DNA from: Chelydra serpentina
Taxonomy: Eukaryota; Chordata; Testudines; Chelydridae
Length of the DNA: 64,000 nucleotides
Assembly: GCA_037349315.1 (NCBI GenBank)
Contig: JBAIAC010000056.1
Coordinates: 3,200,501 to 3,264,500, forward strand
Direction of reading: 5' to 3'
Position numbers and translations under genes: made by a program. Below are positions 46,301 to 56,142 of this stretch, piece by piece (within the stretch, counting starts at the first letter, position 1; the number at the start of each line of letters is the position of its first letter). A model generated the notes under the pieces. It had not been told where the DNA came from. It was given only the letters and a program-made list of their open reading frames with translations, and did no database searches.

Positions 46301-47188
46301 CAAAATTGATTCCTTGAGGACCTGTTCCATGATTTTTCCAGGGAAAAATCTTCCTATTTATATGGCTATAAAACCTTTTACTATTGATTTTAATTCCCTT
46401 TGCAAGGTCCAATTCTACATGACTTTTAGCCTGTCTCACTTTATCCCTACATGCTCTGACCTCAATAAGGTAGTTTTCTTTGCTGATCCCTCCCAACTTC
46501 CACTCCTTGTATGCTTTCTGTTTTTTCTTAATCACCTCTCTGAGATGCTTGCTCATCTAGCTTGGTCTAAAACTCCTGCCTATGAATTGTTTCCTCTTTC
46601 TTGGGATACAGGCTTCTGACAGCTGCTGCAACTTTAACTTGAAATAATCCCAGGCCTCCTCCGCCTTTAGATCCATAAATTCTTTAGTCCAATCCACTTC
46701 CCTAACTAATTTCCTTAATTTATTAAAATTAGCCCTTTTGAAATCAAAAACCCTAGGAAAATCTGAGCCCTATTATTATTACTAGCACTTGTTCTCCAAT
46801 CTATATCTGGGAAGTTGAAGTCTCCCATCATCACGCAGTTCCCATTAGTATTTACTTCCTTAAAAACATTAAAGAAGTCTCTATCCATATCTAAATTAGA
46901 TCCCGGTGGTCTATAGCACACCCCAAGCACTATCCCTGGGGAGGCTCTAGTAGTTTTCTTCCCCAATTTGATTTTTGCCCAGACAGACTCTGTCTTATCC
47001 ATTCCATCACTTTTTATTTCTTTACAGTCTACCTTATCATTGATATACAATGCTTCTCCCCCACCTTTACCTTTATTTCTGTCTTTCCTAAACAGCACAT
47101 ACCCTTCAATACCTGTACTCCAGTCATGACTTCTATTCCACCATGTTTCGGTTATTCCTATAATACCTGGTTTCACTTCCTGGACCAG
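43346..47188 (-). mobile_element. CR1 LINE (lineage 'c'), split by a younger CR1
   Basis: 43346-45002 and 46346-47188 form one element; its tail starts ATAGACTTCAAGGTCAGAAG. ORF2 parts on the minus strand: endonuclease 47176-46715 ([27 protein letters not shown]), linker 46556-46346 (MSKHLREVIKKKQKAYKEW), RT start 45004-44411 (NYRPVSLISVVCKVLE) and C-terminus 44241-43744. The finger-palm part with the FADD box has been deleted near 44220-44410. Confidence 0.85.
45003..46345 (-). mobile_element. young CR1 LINE (lineage 'a'), 5'-truncated
   Basis: Nearly identical by eye to the 3' third of the complete element at 34083. ORF2 is open 46330-45386 with [20 protein letters not shown] and FADDTKLGG, and again 45364-45095; one TTG-to-TAG change near 45384 is the only break between them. 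Confidence 0.9.
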
Positions 47189-47191
47189 TAG

Positions 47192-47262
47192 CTTTGAGCA
47201 GGGGGTTTGACTAGATGACCTCCTGAGGTCCCTTCCAACCCTGAGATTCTATGATTCTATGA
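47192..47262 (+). mobile_element. CR1 lineage 'a' tail
   Basis: GACTAGATGACCTCCTGAGG then ATTCTATGATTCTATGAT. Confidence 0.85.
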
Positions 47263-48565
47263 TCTCTGGCTCCCACTGCCTCCCTTGTCCCATCCATCAC
47301 TCCCAGTCCCCATTTACTCCCCCACACCCCAGCACCACCAGGCCCCACTACCTCCCCCCACCATTGTCCTGACTCCCTGAATTCCCTTCTGCCCACCCCA
47401 GGCAGGCTAGTCCAGACACGTACTTGAGCAGGTAAATAACTTTCCTTTCTGATTTAATACTTATATCACCATGCCTGTGTCTACAGAGAAGAGGGATTAT
47501 TCTCACTGGGGCCATGTGGCTGCTGGCCAAGAAGGGACAGACTCAGCAGGCTTCCCCGCGCCCACTCTGGCAGAGAGCTGTGCTGCCGCCCCGGTCTCAC
47601 TTACCTGCCTTTGACGCCACCTTGTGGGGTACAGCAGGAGTGCTGCCCGCTTGTGCCTTTCCCAGGCACGTCCCTTCAGCCATGCTCAGCCCAACTCCCA
47701 CCCCGGCAGAAATCGGGATGGGGGCATGTGACCAACGTGCCACCCCTTAGACAATTGATCCCTCCTAAACTAAGGGGACACAATCTAAAGGGTAGACCAC
47801 ACCATGTGTCTACCCTTCCCAGTGTCCCCCACCCCCCTCACCCTGCACCCGGCCCAGGGCCGCCGTGCTCTCCCCTCCACAGGTTATGTAAGGGAGGGGG
47901 GTTCTGTCCTTCTCTCCATGCACCTCCACCCCTCGGCACGGTCAGCCGCTCTCCCTGGCAACTGCTCTTGTCTGAGAGAGCCTGTGTGGAAGGCGACAGC
48001 AAACCACTCCCTGCCTGGGCTCGGTTGCTGGGAGGGGAGGGGAGCTCCTGTCCCTGTAGCAGGTCCCAGACAGAGGGAAGACTGCTGCTGTCCCAGCAGC
48101 TGGAGACAGGGACTGAACAAGCGGGCTCCCCCACTGCCCCTCAGCATGTTTCTGGCTCACTCGTTCCCTGTGCCTGGCAGCGGGGGCGGCAGCAGGTAGC
48201 CCCTGCCCGAACCCTGCTGCGGGGTCAGGAGCCAAGTGATCCGGAGCTTCCCCTCCCCGTCCCCCGACAGGCGAGCCCAGGGAGCCACCACGGCTTCCCA
48301 GCCGGACTCTCACAGGCAGAAGCGGCTCCATAGCCCTTCCCACCTGGCTGCCAGGGAGAGCGGCTGAACGTGCCGAGGGGGGGAGAAACAGGGAGAGAAG
48401 GACAGAGCCCCTCTCCCTCCCTACCCCTGCCAACCCAATCTGGAGGGGCACTTGACCTCCTCATCTTCCTCCCACATGTCGTCTCTGGTCATAGTTCTGC
48501 CACATTGATTCCATCTTGTCTACCAATAAACAGTTCCTTGAGAAGGAGACATTGTCCATTCCCCT
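47263..48565. repeat. low-copy segment, inverted relative to 9 kb
   Basis: 47340-47640 matches 9450-9760 inverted and 48350-48560 matches 29200-29420. GC-rich. The long open frames (up to 240 codons at 47611-48333, and others on both strands) overlap each other on all frames and are not kept in the partner copies, so no gene is called. Confidence 0.5.
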
Positions 48566-49069
48566 TGTCATGAATATAGGGGGAAGGGTAGCAACTTTTA
48601 TGTGTGCTTGGCAGCTGTACTGGATTACCTTACCAGTAAAGTGTAAGCAATTAAAATAACCTAGTTGGTACCTGACCAGAGGGACCAATGAGAAAAGAAG
48701 ATACTTTAAAATCTTGGGGGGAAGGATTTGTTTGTTTGTCTCTTTTGTTGTTCCCTCTCTGGGTGGAGGGAGAAGCCAAGCAGGTACATATATCTCCTGA
48801 AAATATACCTGGAATAATCCAGCTAAAACCACAGAAACTGTAAGTAGGGCAAGGAAATGCGTTAGATAATCTTTTGTTTTGGCTTGTGAATTTTCCTATA
48901 CTACAGAGGTAGTTTTATTCCTGTTTCTGAAACTGTAAAGCTGAGCCCAGAAGGGAATCCTCTTTGTTTTAAATCTTTATTAGCCTGTAAAATTACCTTC
49001 CATCCTTATTTTACAGGTGTGATTCTTTTACTTTTTTCTTTTTAAATAAAGTTCATCTTTTAAGGACCT
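48566..49069 (+). mobile_element. LTR fragment (TGTCATGAATATAG type)
   Basis: Starts TGTCATGAATATAGGGGGAA, ends shortly after an AATAAA at 49045-49050, and is cut at the junction with a CR1 at about 49070. No coding region. Confidence 0.55.
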
Positions 49070-51359
49070 GATTGCTTTTGATAAGGTCTCCCATGGTATT
49101 CTTTCCAACAAGTTAAAGAAGTATGGGCTGGATGAATGAACTATAAGGTGGATAGAAAGCTCGCTAAATCATTGGGCTCAACAGATAGTGAGCAATGGCT
49201 CCATGTCTAGTTGGCAGCCAGTATCAAGCGGAGTGCTCCAAGGGTCGGTCCTGGGGCCGGTTTTGTTCAATATCTTCATTAATGATGGGGAGGATGGCGT
49301 GGATTGCACCCTCAGCAACTTTGCAGATGACACTTGTGATGGGTTGGGGCCACAGAGACCTGCTTGGTGCTGCCACCTGGTGTGCCAAGGCTACTTCTGC
49401 CCCTGCTTCCAGGCCTTTTCCTGCTTGGGACTCCCGAATCCTGTCTGTTTTGAGCCAGATTCCACTGATCTGCTGCAAACACAGACCCAGGTCCGAACCA
49501 AGTCCACTCACCACTGTAAGGCCCCTGGAAGCGCTCTTGCCTTTGACACCCAGCTGCTCAACTCCAAGGAGGTTCAAACCCTTAATGAATCCATTTTACC
49601 CTGTATAAAGCTTATACAGGGTAAACTCATAAATAGTTCGCCTTCTATTTCAAAGATAGAAAGATATGCACAGCTATTTGCCTTCCCAGGTAACAACTCA
49701 TACTCCAGGAAACTTAATGAGTAAAAAGTGATTTTAATAAGTACAGCAAGTAGGATTTAAGTGATGTCAAGTAATGACAGACAGAACAAAGCGAATTACT
49801 AAGTAAAATAAAATAAAACACGCACGTCTATGTCTATTCAAAGTTAACACAGATAAAAGCCTCACCAGATTCGGATATTTTCCTTTTTACAGGCTGTAGA
49901 ACTAGCCTGGGTCCAGCAGTCGCTCACACCCCCTAGTGTCTTTGTCCTTTGTTCAGTTCCCCTCAGGAATGTCCTTGCGGGGGGTGGAGAGCCTCTCCCC
50001 TTAGCCAGCTGAAGATCAAATGGAAGGGTCTCCCCCGGGCTTTTATAGTCTTTTCCCCCTCCCTCTGTAACATCCTGTTACCATGGAGTTTTGGGATCAC
50101 CTGGGCAAGTCACCTCCCCATGCACCCTTCGGCAACCAGCCTAACCAGTTGCATTCCAGACCCGGCCCCAATGTGGATTGGGGTCTGCAACGTCTTTTGT
50201 CTGTTAAGTGCCCGTACTTAACAGGCACATTCTTTGCTCCAAAGATGATCCCATGCACTTACAAAGGCTATGTACAAAACCAGCAAATATAAAACCAATC
50301 TTCATAACTACAACTACAACAATGATACATGCATACAAACAGGAGGAATAAATTCAGTAGGTCATAACTTTCACAGAGATATGTTACATGGCACATGTAG
50401 CATAAAACATATTCTAGTTACATATATACATTTATAAGCATCTCCCCATAAAGTTTTATGGGGAACACCGTCACAACACTAAACTGGGAGGAATGGTAAA
50501 TATGCTTGGGGTAGGGATAGGATACCCTTAGAAGGACTTAGACAAATTAGGGGATTGGGCCAAAAGAAATCTGATGAGGTTTAGCAAGGACAAGTGCATA
50601 GTCCTGCACTTAGGATGAAAGAATCCCATGCACTGCTACACACTAGGGACCGAGTGGCTAGGCAGCAGTTCTGCAGAAAAGGACCTAGGGGTTACAGAAG
50701 CTGGATATGAGTCAACAGTGTGCCCTTGTTGCCAAGAAGGCTAATGGCATTTTGGGCTGGAGCATTGCCAGCAGATCGAGAGATGTGATCATTCCCCTCT
50801 ATTCAGCATTGGTGAGGCTTCATCTGGAGTACCGTGTCCAGTTTTGGGCCCCACACTACAAGAAGGATGTGGAAAAATTGGAAAGAGTCCAGCGGAGGGC
50901 AACAAAAATGATTAGGGAGCACATGATTTATGAGGAAAGGCTGAGGGAACTGGGATTATTTTATCTGCAGAAGAGAAGAATGAGGGGGGATTTGACAGCT
51001 GCTTTCAACTACCTGAAAGGGGGGTTCCAAAGAGGATGGAGCTAGACTATTTTCAGTAGTACCAGATGACAGAACAAGGAGTAATGGTCTCAAGTTGCAA
51101 AGGGGGAGGTTTAGATTGGATATTAGGAAAAACTTTTTCACTAGAGGGTGGGGAAGCACTGGAATAGGTTATCTAGGGAGGTGGTGGCATCTCCTTCCTT
51201 AGAGGTTTTTAAGGTCAGGCTTGACAAAGCCCTGGCTGGGATGATTTAGTTGGTCTTGGTCCTGCTTTGAGCTGGGAGTTGGACTAGATGACCTCCCGAG
51301 GTCCCTTCCAACCCTGATATTCTATGATTCTACGATTCTATTCTATGATTCTATGATTT
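49070..51359 (+). mobile_element. CR1 LINE (lineage 'a') split by a solo LTR
   Basis: 49070-49334 and 50481-51359. RT block [18 protein letters not shown] before the LTR; C-terminal part open at 50707-51045 ([20 protein letters not shown]) after it. Shares the diagnostic stretch around ATATGCTTGGGGTAG with the 41-kb copy. Frameshifts at about 51000 and 51150. Confidence 0.85.
49335..50475 (-). mobile_element. solo LTR, 1141 bp, ACACT target duplication
   Basis: Sense ends TGTGACGGTGTTCCCC and CCCATCACA; ACACT at 49330-49334 and 50476-50480, with CR1 sequence continuing on both sides. A TATAAAA on the minus strand near 50041-50046 supports minus orientation. No internal genes. Confidence 0.8.
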
Positions 51360-51796
51360 CAGTGTCCTGAAGAGAAAGGGTCTGGTCTGTGCTCACATTG
51401 CTAAGGCAACTGGTTGGTAGTTTATTCTCAAGCCTCCACAGGAAAGGGGGGTGAAGGGACTTGGGGGGATATTTTGGGAGGATAGGGATTCCACGTGACC
51501 CTTCCCTGAATATTTTGGGTAAATCACTTGGTCGTGGCAGCAATATCAGCATAAGGAATTAGTGCCTTAGAGAAGTTTTAACCTAAGCTGGTAAAATATA
51601 AGCTTTCATGCAGGTCCCCAAATCTGTATCCCAGAGTTCAGAGTAGGGAGGAAACCCTGACAGTTCTCAGAAAAGAACATTTGCTCAGACACTGGGCCGT
51701 GATGTACTCCCTGTTTGGGACACCATTTGTCCTGCTCACCGATAATGCAGCTCTGAGCTGGCCCCAGACAGTGCAGGAATGAAATGCCTGCCTCAC

Positions 51797-52348
51797 TGTC
51801 ACGGAGTGTGGGGGAGTCTGCGCCTGCACCCCTCTTCCTCAGGATTCAATGTGACTCTCAGCCAGCCAGTAGAACAGAAGGTTTATTGGAGATGCCAGGA
51901 ACACAATCCAAACAGAGCTTGTCAGTACAACCAGGACCCTCAGTCGGGCCCTTCCGGGGGGCAGGGAGCTTAAACCCCAGCATGGGGCTCCCTGCGTTCC
52001 ACCCCACAGCTCCAAAAGGGGGGCAGGGAGGCCAGACTCTGTCTGCACCTCCCTCCATGCCCCCAGCCGGCTGCAAACTGAAACCCTCCAGCCCCTCCTT
52101 TCCCTTTGTCTCCTTCCCGGGCCAGGAGGCCACCTGATCCCTTTGTTCTAACACCTTCAGCTCGCACCTTTGCAGAGAAGGGGCCCAGGCCATCAGTTGC
52201 CAGGAGACCGGGTGTCGGCCATTCTCTGTCATCACTGGCCCTCTAGGGCTCTGAAATTACACACATTTATCCCACACCCTAGAGACTTAGCACATGCCTT
52301 GGGGAAACTGAGGCATAGAAACATTAAGAACAGTCCCATTCCGTCACA
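51797..52348 (-). mobile_element. solo LTR, 552 bp, CTCAC target duplication
   Basis: Sense ends TGTGACGGAATGGGACTG and CACACTCCGTGACA, same family as 20118-20689. CTCAC at 51792-51796 and 52349-52353. AATAAA on the minus strand at 51887-51882. Duplicon B has the empty site at 29541. Confidence 0.85.
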
Positions 52349-52993
52349 CTCACCCACTGGTACTTAGCATTACAGCTGGTCCGGTTCCCGGTAGAACAGA
52401 CGAAGACATGAACATTCAAGGAGTGCACCAATAGGTCCACCAATAGGGGAGGTATGAGAAGGAGTGTATTACCCCTCTAAGGGGTCAGCCTGGAGCTCCC
52501 AAATAGAACAGCCTGGGTGCAATGAAGACGACTCCCTGCTCCGCCATAGGGACTAGTCAAACAGCAAGAGGAAACTGAGCAAGGAGGAGGAGACTAGAAG
52601 TGGAACAGCTCTTAAGAAATGGTGAACTCCCTCCAGCTCTGGAAGGCTGGCCTGTGCAGGAGCAGGAACTTTGTGTCCCCTTTATTTTTCAGGCTGCAAA
52701 CCTGGATCCAAGCCTTAGGTTTGTGACATAAGCTCCTGCCCTGGGGCTTCATTCAGGGAAACACACTTCTTTAGACTGGTTAGTTTCCGGATAATATAGC
52801 AAGCGCGATCCTACCTAAAACTAATATTTATTAGAGTTAAGCACACACACACATAAGCAATAGCTTTAGAACATCCCCCAAATAATTATCTAAAATCTGA
52901 GATGGTATTGAGTAATTAGCAGCAAGTCAGCAACGGCTGGACACTTCCCCACCGGGGAGTATGGTGTCAGGAAAAAGTCTCTTGGGATAACTT

Positions 52994-53226
52994 GGGAGGT
53001 TTAGGTTGGATATTAGGAAAAACTTTTTCACTAGTAGGGTGGTGAAGAACTGGAATGGGTTACCTAGGGAGGTGGTGGAATCTCCATCCTTAGAGGTTTT
53101 TAAGGTCAGGCTTGACAAAGCCCTGGCTGGGATGATTTAGTTGGGTTTGGTCCTGCTTTGAGCAGGGGGTTGGACTAGATGACCTCCTGAGGTCCCTTCC
53201 AACCCTGAGATTCTATGATTCTATGA
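52994..53226 (+). mobile_element. CR1 lineage 'a' 3' fragment
   Basis: GGTTTAGGTTGGATATTAGG to ATTCTATGATTCTATGA; absent from duplicon B at the matching position near 30815. Confidence 0.9.
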
Positions 53227-53265
53227 ACTTCATAGAACTGCTCCAAAGTACACTCTATTATCTAG

Positions 53266-53477
53266 TATCAGAGGGGTAGCCGTGTTAGTCTGGCTCTGTA
53301 GAAGCGACAAAGGGTCCTGTGGCACCTTATAGACTAACAGAGGTATTGAAGCATAAACTTTATATCTGCCTCTGCACATTTCCGCTGCTTGCATCCGAAG
53401 AAGTGGGTATTCACCCACGAAAGCTTATGCTTCAATAACTCTGTTAGTCTATAAGGTGCCACAGGACCCTTTGTCGC
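53266..53477. mobile_element. hairpin form of the GTAGCCGTGTTAGTC repeat with 13-bp duplication
   Basis: Begins TATCAGAGGGGTAGCCGTGT, has one arm GCGACAAAGGGTCCTGTGGC and the mirror arm GCCACAGGACCCTTTGTCGC at its end, each about 60 bp. CTCTATTATCTAG lies at 53253-53265 and 53478-53490. Duplicon B has one CTGTATTATCTA and no insert. Confidence 0.75.
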
Positions 53478-54616
53478 CTCTATTATCTAGTCTTTTTATA
53501 ACAAATTTTTACAAAACCTATAGCTCATACTGACCCCTACTGGGTCATCACTTCTCCTAACTTCAATCAACTGCCTATTAACACAACTTTCCTAACAACC
53601 TTAGCTATAATAATTTTCTATCTCAGTCACCCAAACTCAAGGTCTCAATCCTCTTATTTTCTTTCACTCTCAATTTGTTGATTATTTTCTCCCCTCCTCC
53701 CATTCTGGTTTGCAGAAACTGCAAATGTGCAACCAGTATTCAATTTAGCCTCCAAAAGCCCTTCTCCAAATTAATCCTTAACTACATGATGTTCTCTCTG
53801 AGTAATTCATGGAGGCTGAATGCACACAATATGACTGCAATTAGCTTGATGAAATTCTGAGGTAACACACACCAAATTAGCTGGTAAATAAGGATTGGAG
53901 CAGAAAGGAAACCCAGAAGAATGATATTATGATTTAGAAGCATTTTAATGTGAATCAGAAGACAAGTACACAGAAAGCGACATAAAAAATTCAGAATTAA
54001 AATAATATCTCCAAGGTATAAAGAAGCTCCACAATGAATCACTGGCTCCAAGGTGATGCATTTCACAACAGATGTTCTTGGTTCTTCATCAAAGCTGTAG
54101 ATTTTGACAAGTTCTCTTTACAACCATTTTAAGGTTTTAGTTTCATCACAGTCAGAATCAAATGAGAGAAAGCACAACTAAAACCAAGGATGAAACTACT
54201 TCTCCAGTAAACAACATATAAAGCAAAGTTGAAAGCAGAAACAAATGACACATATGCATGAAAGGATGAGAACACATAGGGCTTGATTCTCATTCACACT
54301 AAGAGCCCTTTGTACAGCTTTGTAAGGAGCCTGGTTCATTTATTGTGTCAGAGTGACCTAATGGGGTGTTCATGGAATTGAGATTCATGCCCAAAACACA
54401 TTATTCTAGAAGGAGCAGAGAGTATGGAAGGCAGTAGACGAAACAGTCAACAAGTGTAGAGATATGGGAAATAGAGATATGGGGCAGATTTACTGAGACA
54501 CTGAGCACTCACAGCTCCCATGGGAGTTGAGGGCACTCTGCATTTCTCAAACCTATTGCCCATAAATTCATCAGTGAATCTTGCTTAATGGTTCCTGGTC
54601 TTTCCATGTTCTGGGT

Positions 54617-54841
54617 CTATTCCTCCTGGGCGAAACATGGCCAACCCTTTCCATAGCCGTACCCCCAGCCCCAATGGCAAGGATAAGGGTACCAACAATG
54701 TTTAGGATAGCCCCAACAACACTTATATGGCTTTTGATGGTACCATGGCCTACAGTAGCCGTAACCTCTGGAACCACCCCAGCCCCCGTAATGGTAGGGC
54801 TTATAATACAATTCATCACTAAAGTTTTCGTCGAAAGACAT
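54617..54841 (-). CDS. EDC-like Tyr/Trp/Cys-rich 74-residue protein, copy C
   Basis: Intact 74 codons, start MSFDENFSDELYY, end CFAQEE. 13 Tyr, 7 Trp and 6 Cys by count; it has more Gly and His than copy A (YGGWGGSRGYGYC, HWGWGYGYGKGW). The in-frame ATG 78 nt upstream is rejected as the start because the TTTCAG acceptor (54863-54868) falls between; the 21-nt leader is the same as in A and D. Both residue length and the acidic N-terminus are unchanged from copy A, while the core differs at many positions, which suggests a selected protein with a tolerant core. Likely a structural protein of cornifying epidermis (EDC, EDMTF-like), by inference. Confidence 0.8.
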   Translation of the reverse strand: MSFDENFSDELYYKPYHYGGWGGSRGYGYCRPWYHQKPYKCCWGYPKHCWYPYPCHWGWGYGYGKGWPCFAQEE

Positions 54842-54862
54842 CTTTCTGTGTTGGAGGTAAAC

Positions 54863-56075
54863 CTGAAACACACAGAAGGGAAAAGAGTCAACATAATGCG
54901 CTAGGGTAGTAGAGTACAAGGTTCAATGCTCAGGGAAATGATGACCCAGACCTTCAGTTTCTGGATAAACGTTGCCTCTTATTTCCTCCTCCTAGCCTCC
55001 TTCTTCCACTCACTCTTAACCTCCCTCTTAACCAGCCCCTTTGAGTCCCTCTCAATCCTTCATCTGAAAAATACCAACAGCAAAATAAATTTCTGCCATA
55101 GACTATTTCTATCACACACACACGGGATTTTACTCCCTTTTGCAAATGGTTTATACAAAGGATGGCAGGGACCAGTTTGCTAATGTTAATTTCCTTGAGA
55201 GGATTTAACCTCAGCTTGAAACCCCCTTTTCTTCTGAAGAACAGTCTGGCAGTTTGGCTTCTAAATCTTATGAGCCAGCAATACTTGCTAAGAAATGAAT
55301 GGAAAACGATGCTCTTATGTGTCCCTAGCCTCTGTTTGCCACATGCTGGAAATGGGTGACAGAAGGAATCACTTCCTGATTACATGTTCTGTTCATTCCC
55401 TCTCAAGCACCTGGCATTGGATACTGTTGGAAGACAGGACACTGGGCTAAGGGGACCATTGATTTGACCCAGTATGGCCGTTCTTATGTTCTACAATAAT
55501 TTTTCAAAACAAAACGTTAAGAGCCAGATCCTGAGCAAGTAGATATGGGCACTGTTCAACTGAGTTCAAGGGTCTAGACTAACTTACCTAGCTTCGGATC
55601 TGCATCTAACATTGCTACTAGAGCAGGTGGGGAAATAGAGATTGCCATACTGGATCAGACCAGAGCTCCTTCTAATTAATGATTCTGTCTGAAACCTTGC
55701 CAAGTACCTTCTGCTACAGAATAAAGAAGAACACAGTGACCTATTATGAAAAAAACTGGAGAAGTTTCATCCTAACTCCCCTGACTTAAAAGCTGAATAT
55801 GAAATTGAAAGCTAATGATGGGATTCAAACACCTAATTCCTAATGAAAGTAAACATGAACTCCTGTCCCAAATGCGTAGGAACCTCTGAAAACTGAAGCA
55901 TTTACTTCTAAACCATGGAAGCATCAGTGCCTGCAATTTAACAATGGTTTTATTGGTGAAACCCCTTTACATAGCCAATAACCACAAAGTCATGCGCAAG
56001 AGTCACTTCTAAATTAAACCATCACTAACATGACATTGCAATAGCTCTAGAGAGAATGAGACAAATGGGACTTAC
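54863..56075 (-). other. intron 1, copy C (1213 bp)
   Basis: GTAAGT at 56075-56070 and CAG at 54865-54863. Contains a CR1 'b' tail at 55335-55493 shared with copy B and the older tail at about 55637-55750 shared by all copies. Confidence 0.7.
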
Positions 56076-56112
56076 CCCAGTTGCTGAAGAGGATAAGTCA
56101 AGAGAAGTTGTT
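56076..56112 (-). other. non-coding exon 1, copy C
   Basis: Sense AACTTCTCTTGACTTATCCT to CAACTGGG before the GTAAGT donor. The 5' end is approximate. Confidence 0.65.
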
Positions 56113-56135
56113 AAGGAACCCGGAGTTGCGAGCGC

Positions 56136-56142
56136 TTTTATA
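56136..56142 (-). promoter_or_regulatory. TATA box, copy C
   Basis: TATAAAA on the minus strand in ATTGTATAAAAGCGCTCGCA. Confidence 0.75.

Larger units (their letters stand above)
51360..54616 (-). repeat. duplicon C, region downstream of gene copy C
   Basis: 51660-54616 is collinear with 29430-32100 of duplicon B, apart from private insertions in C (solo LTR, CR1 tail, hairpin repeat) and in B (palindromic element). 51360-51650 holds nothing recognised. No gene. Confidence 0.65.

Noticed and set aside
47611..48333. 240-codon open frame on the plus strand
   Set aside because: The segment is GC-rich and open in several overlapping frames on both strands, with no motif and no preservation in the partner copies at 9 kb and 29 kb.
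54842..54919. Upstream in-frame ATG giving a 100-residue copy C protein
   Set aside because: A conserved TTTCAG splice acceptor lies between it and the MSF codon, and the extension is not shared with copy A or D.
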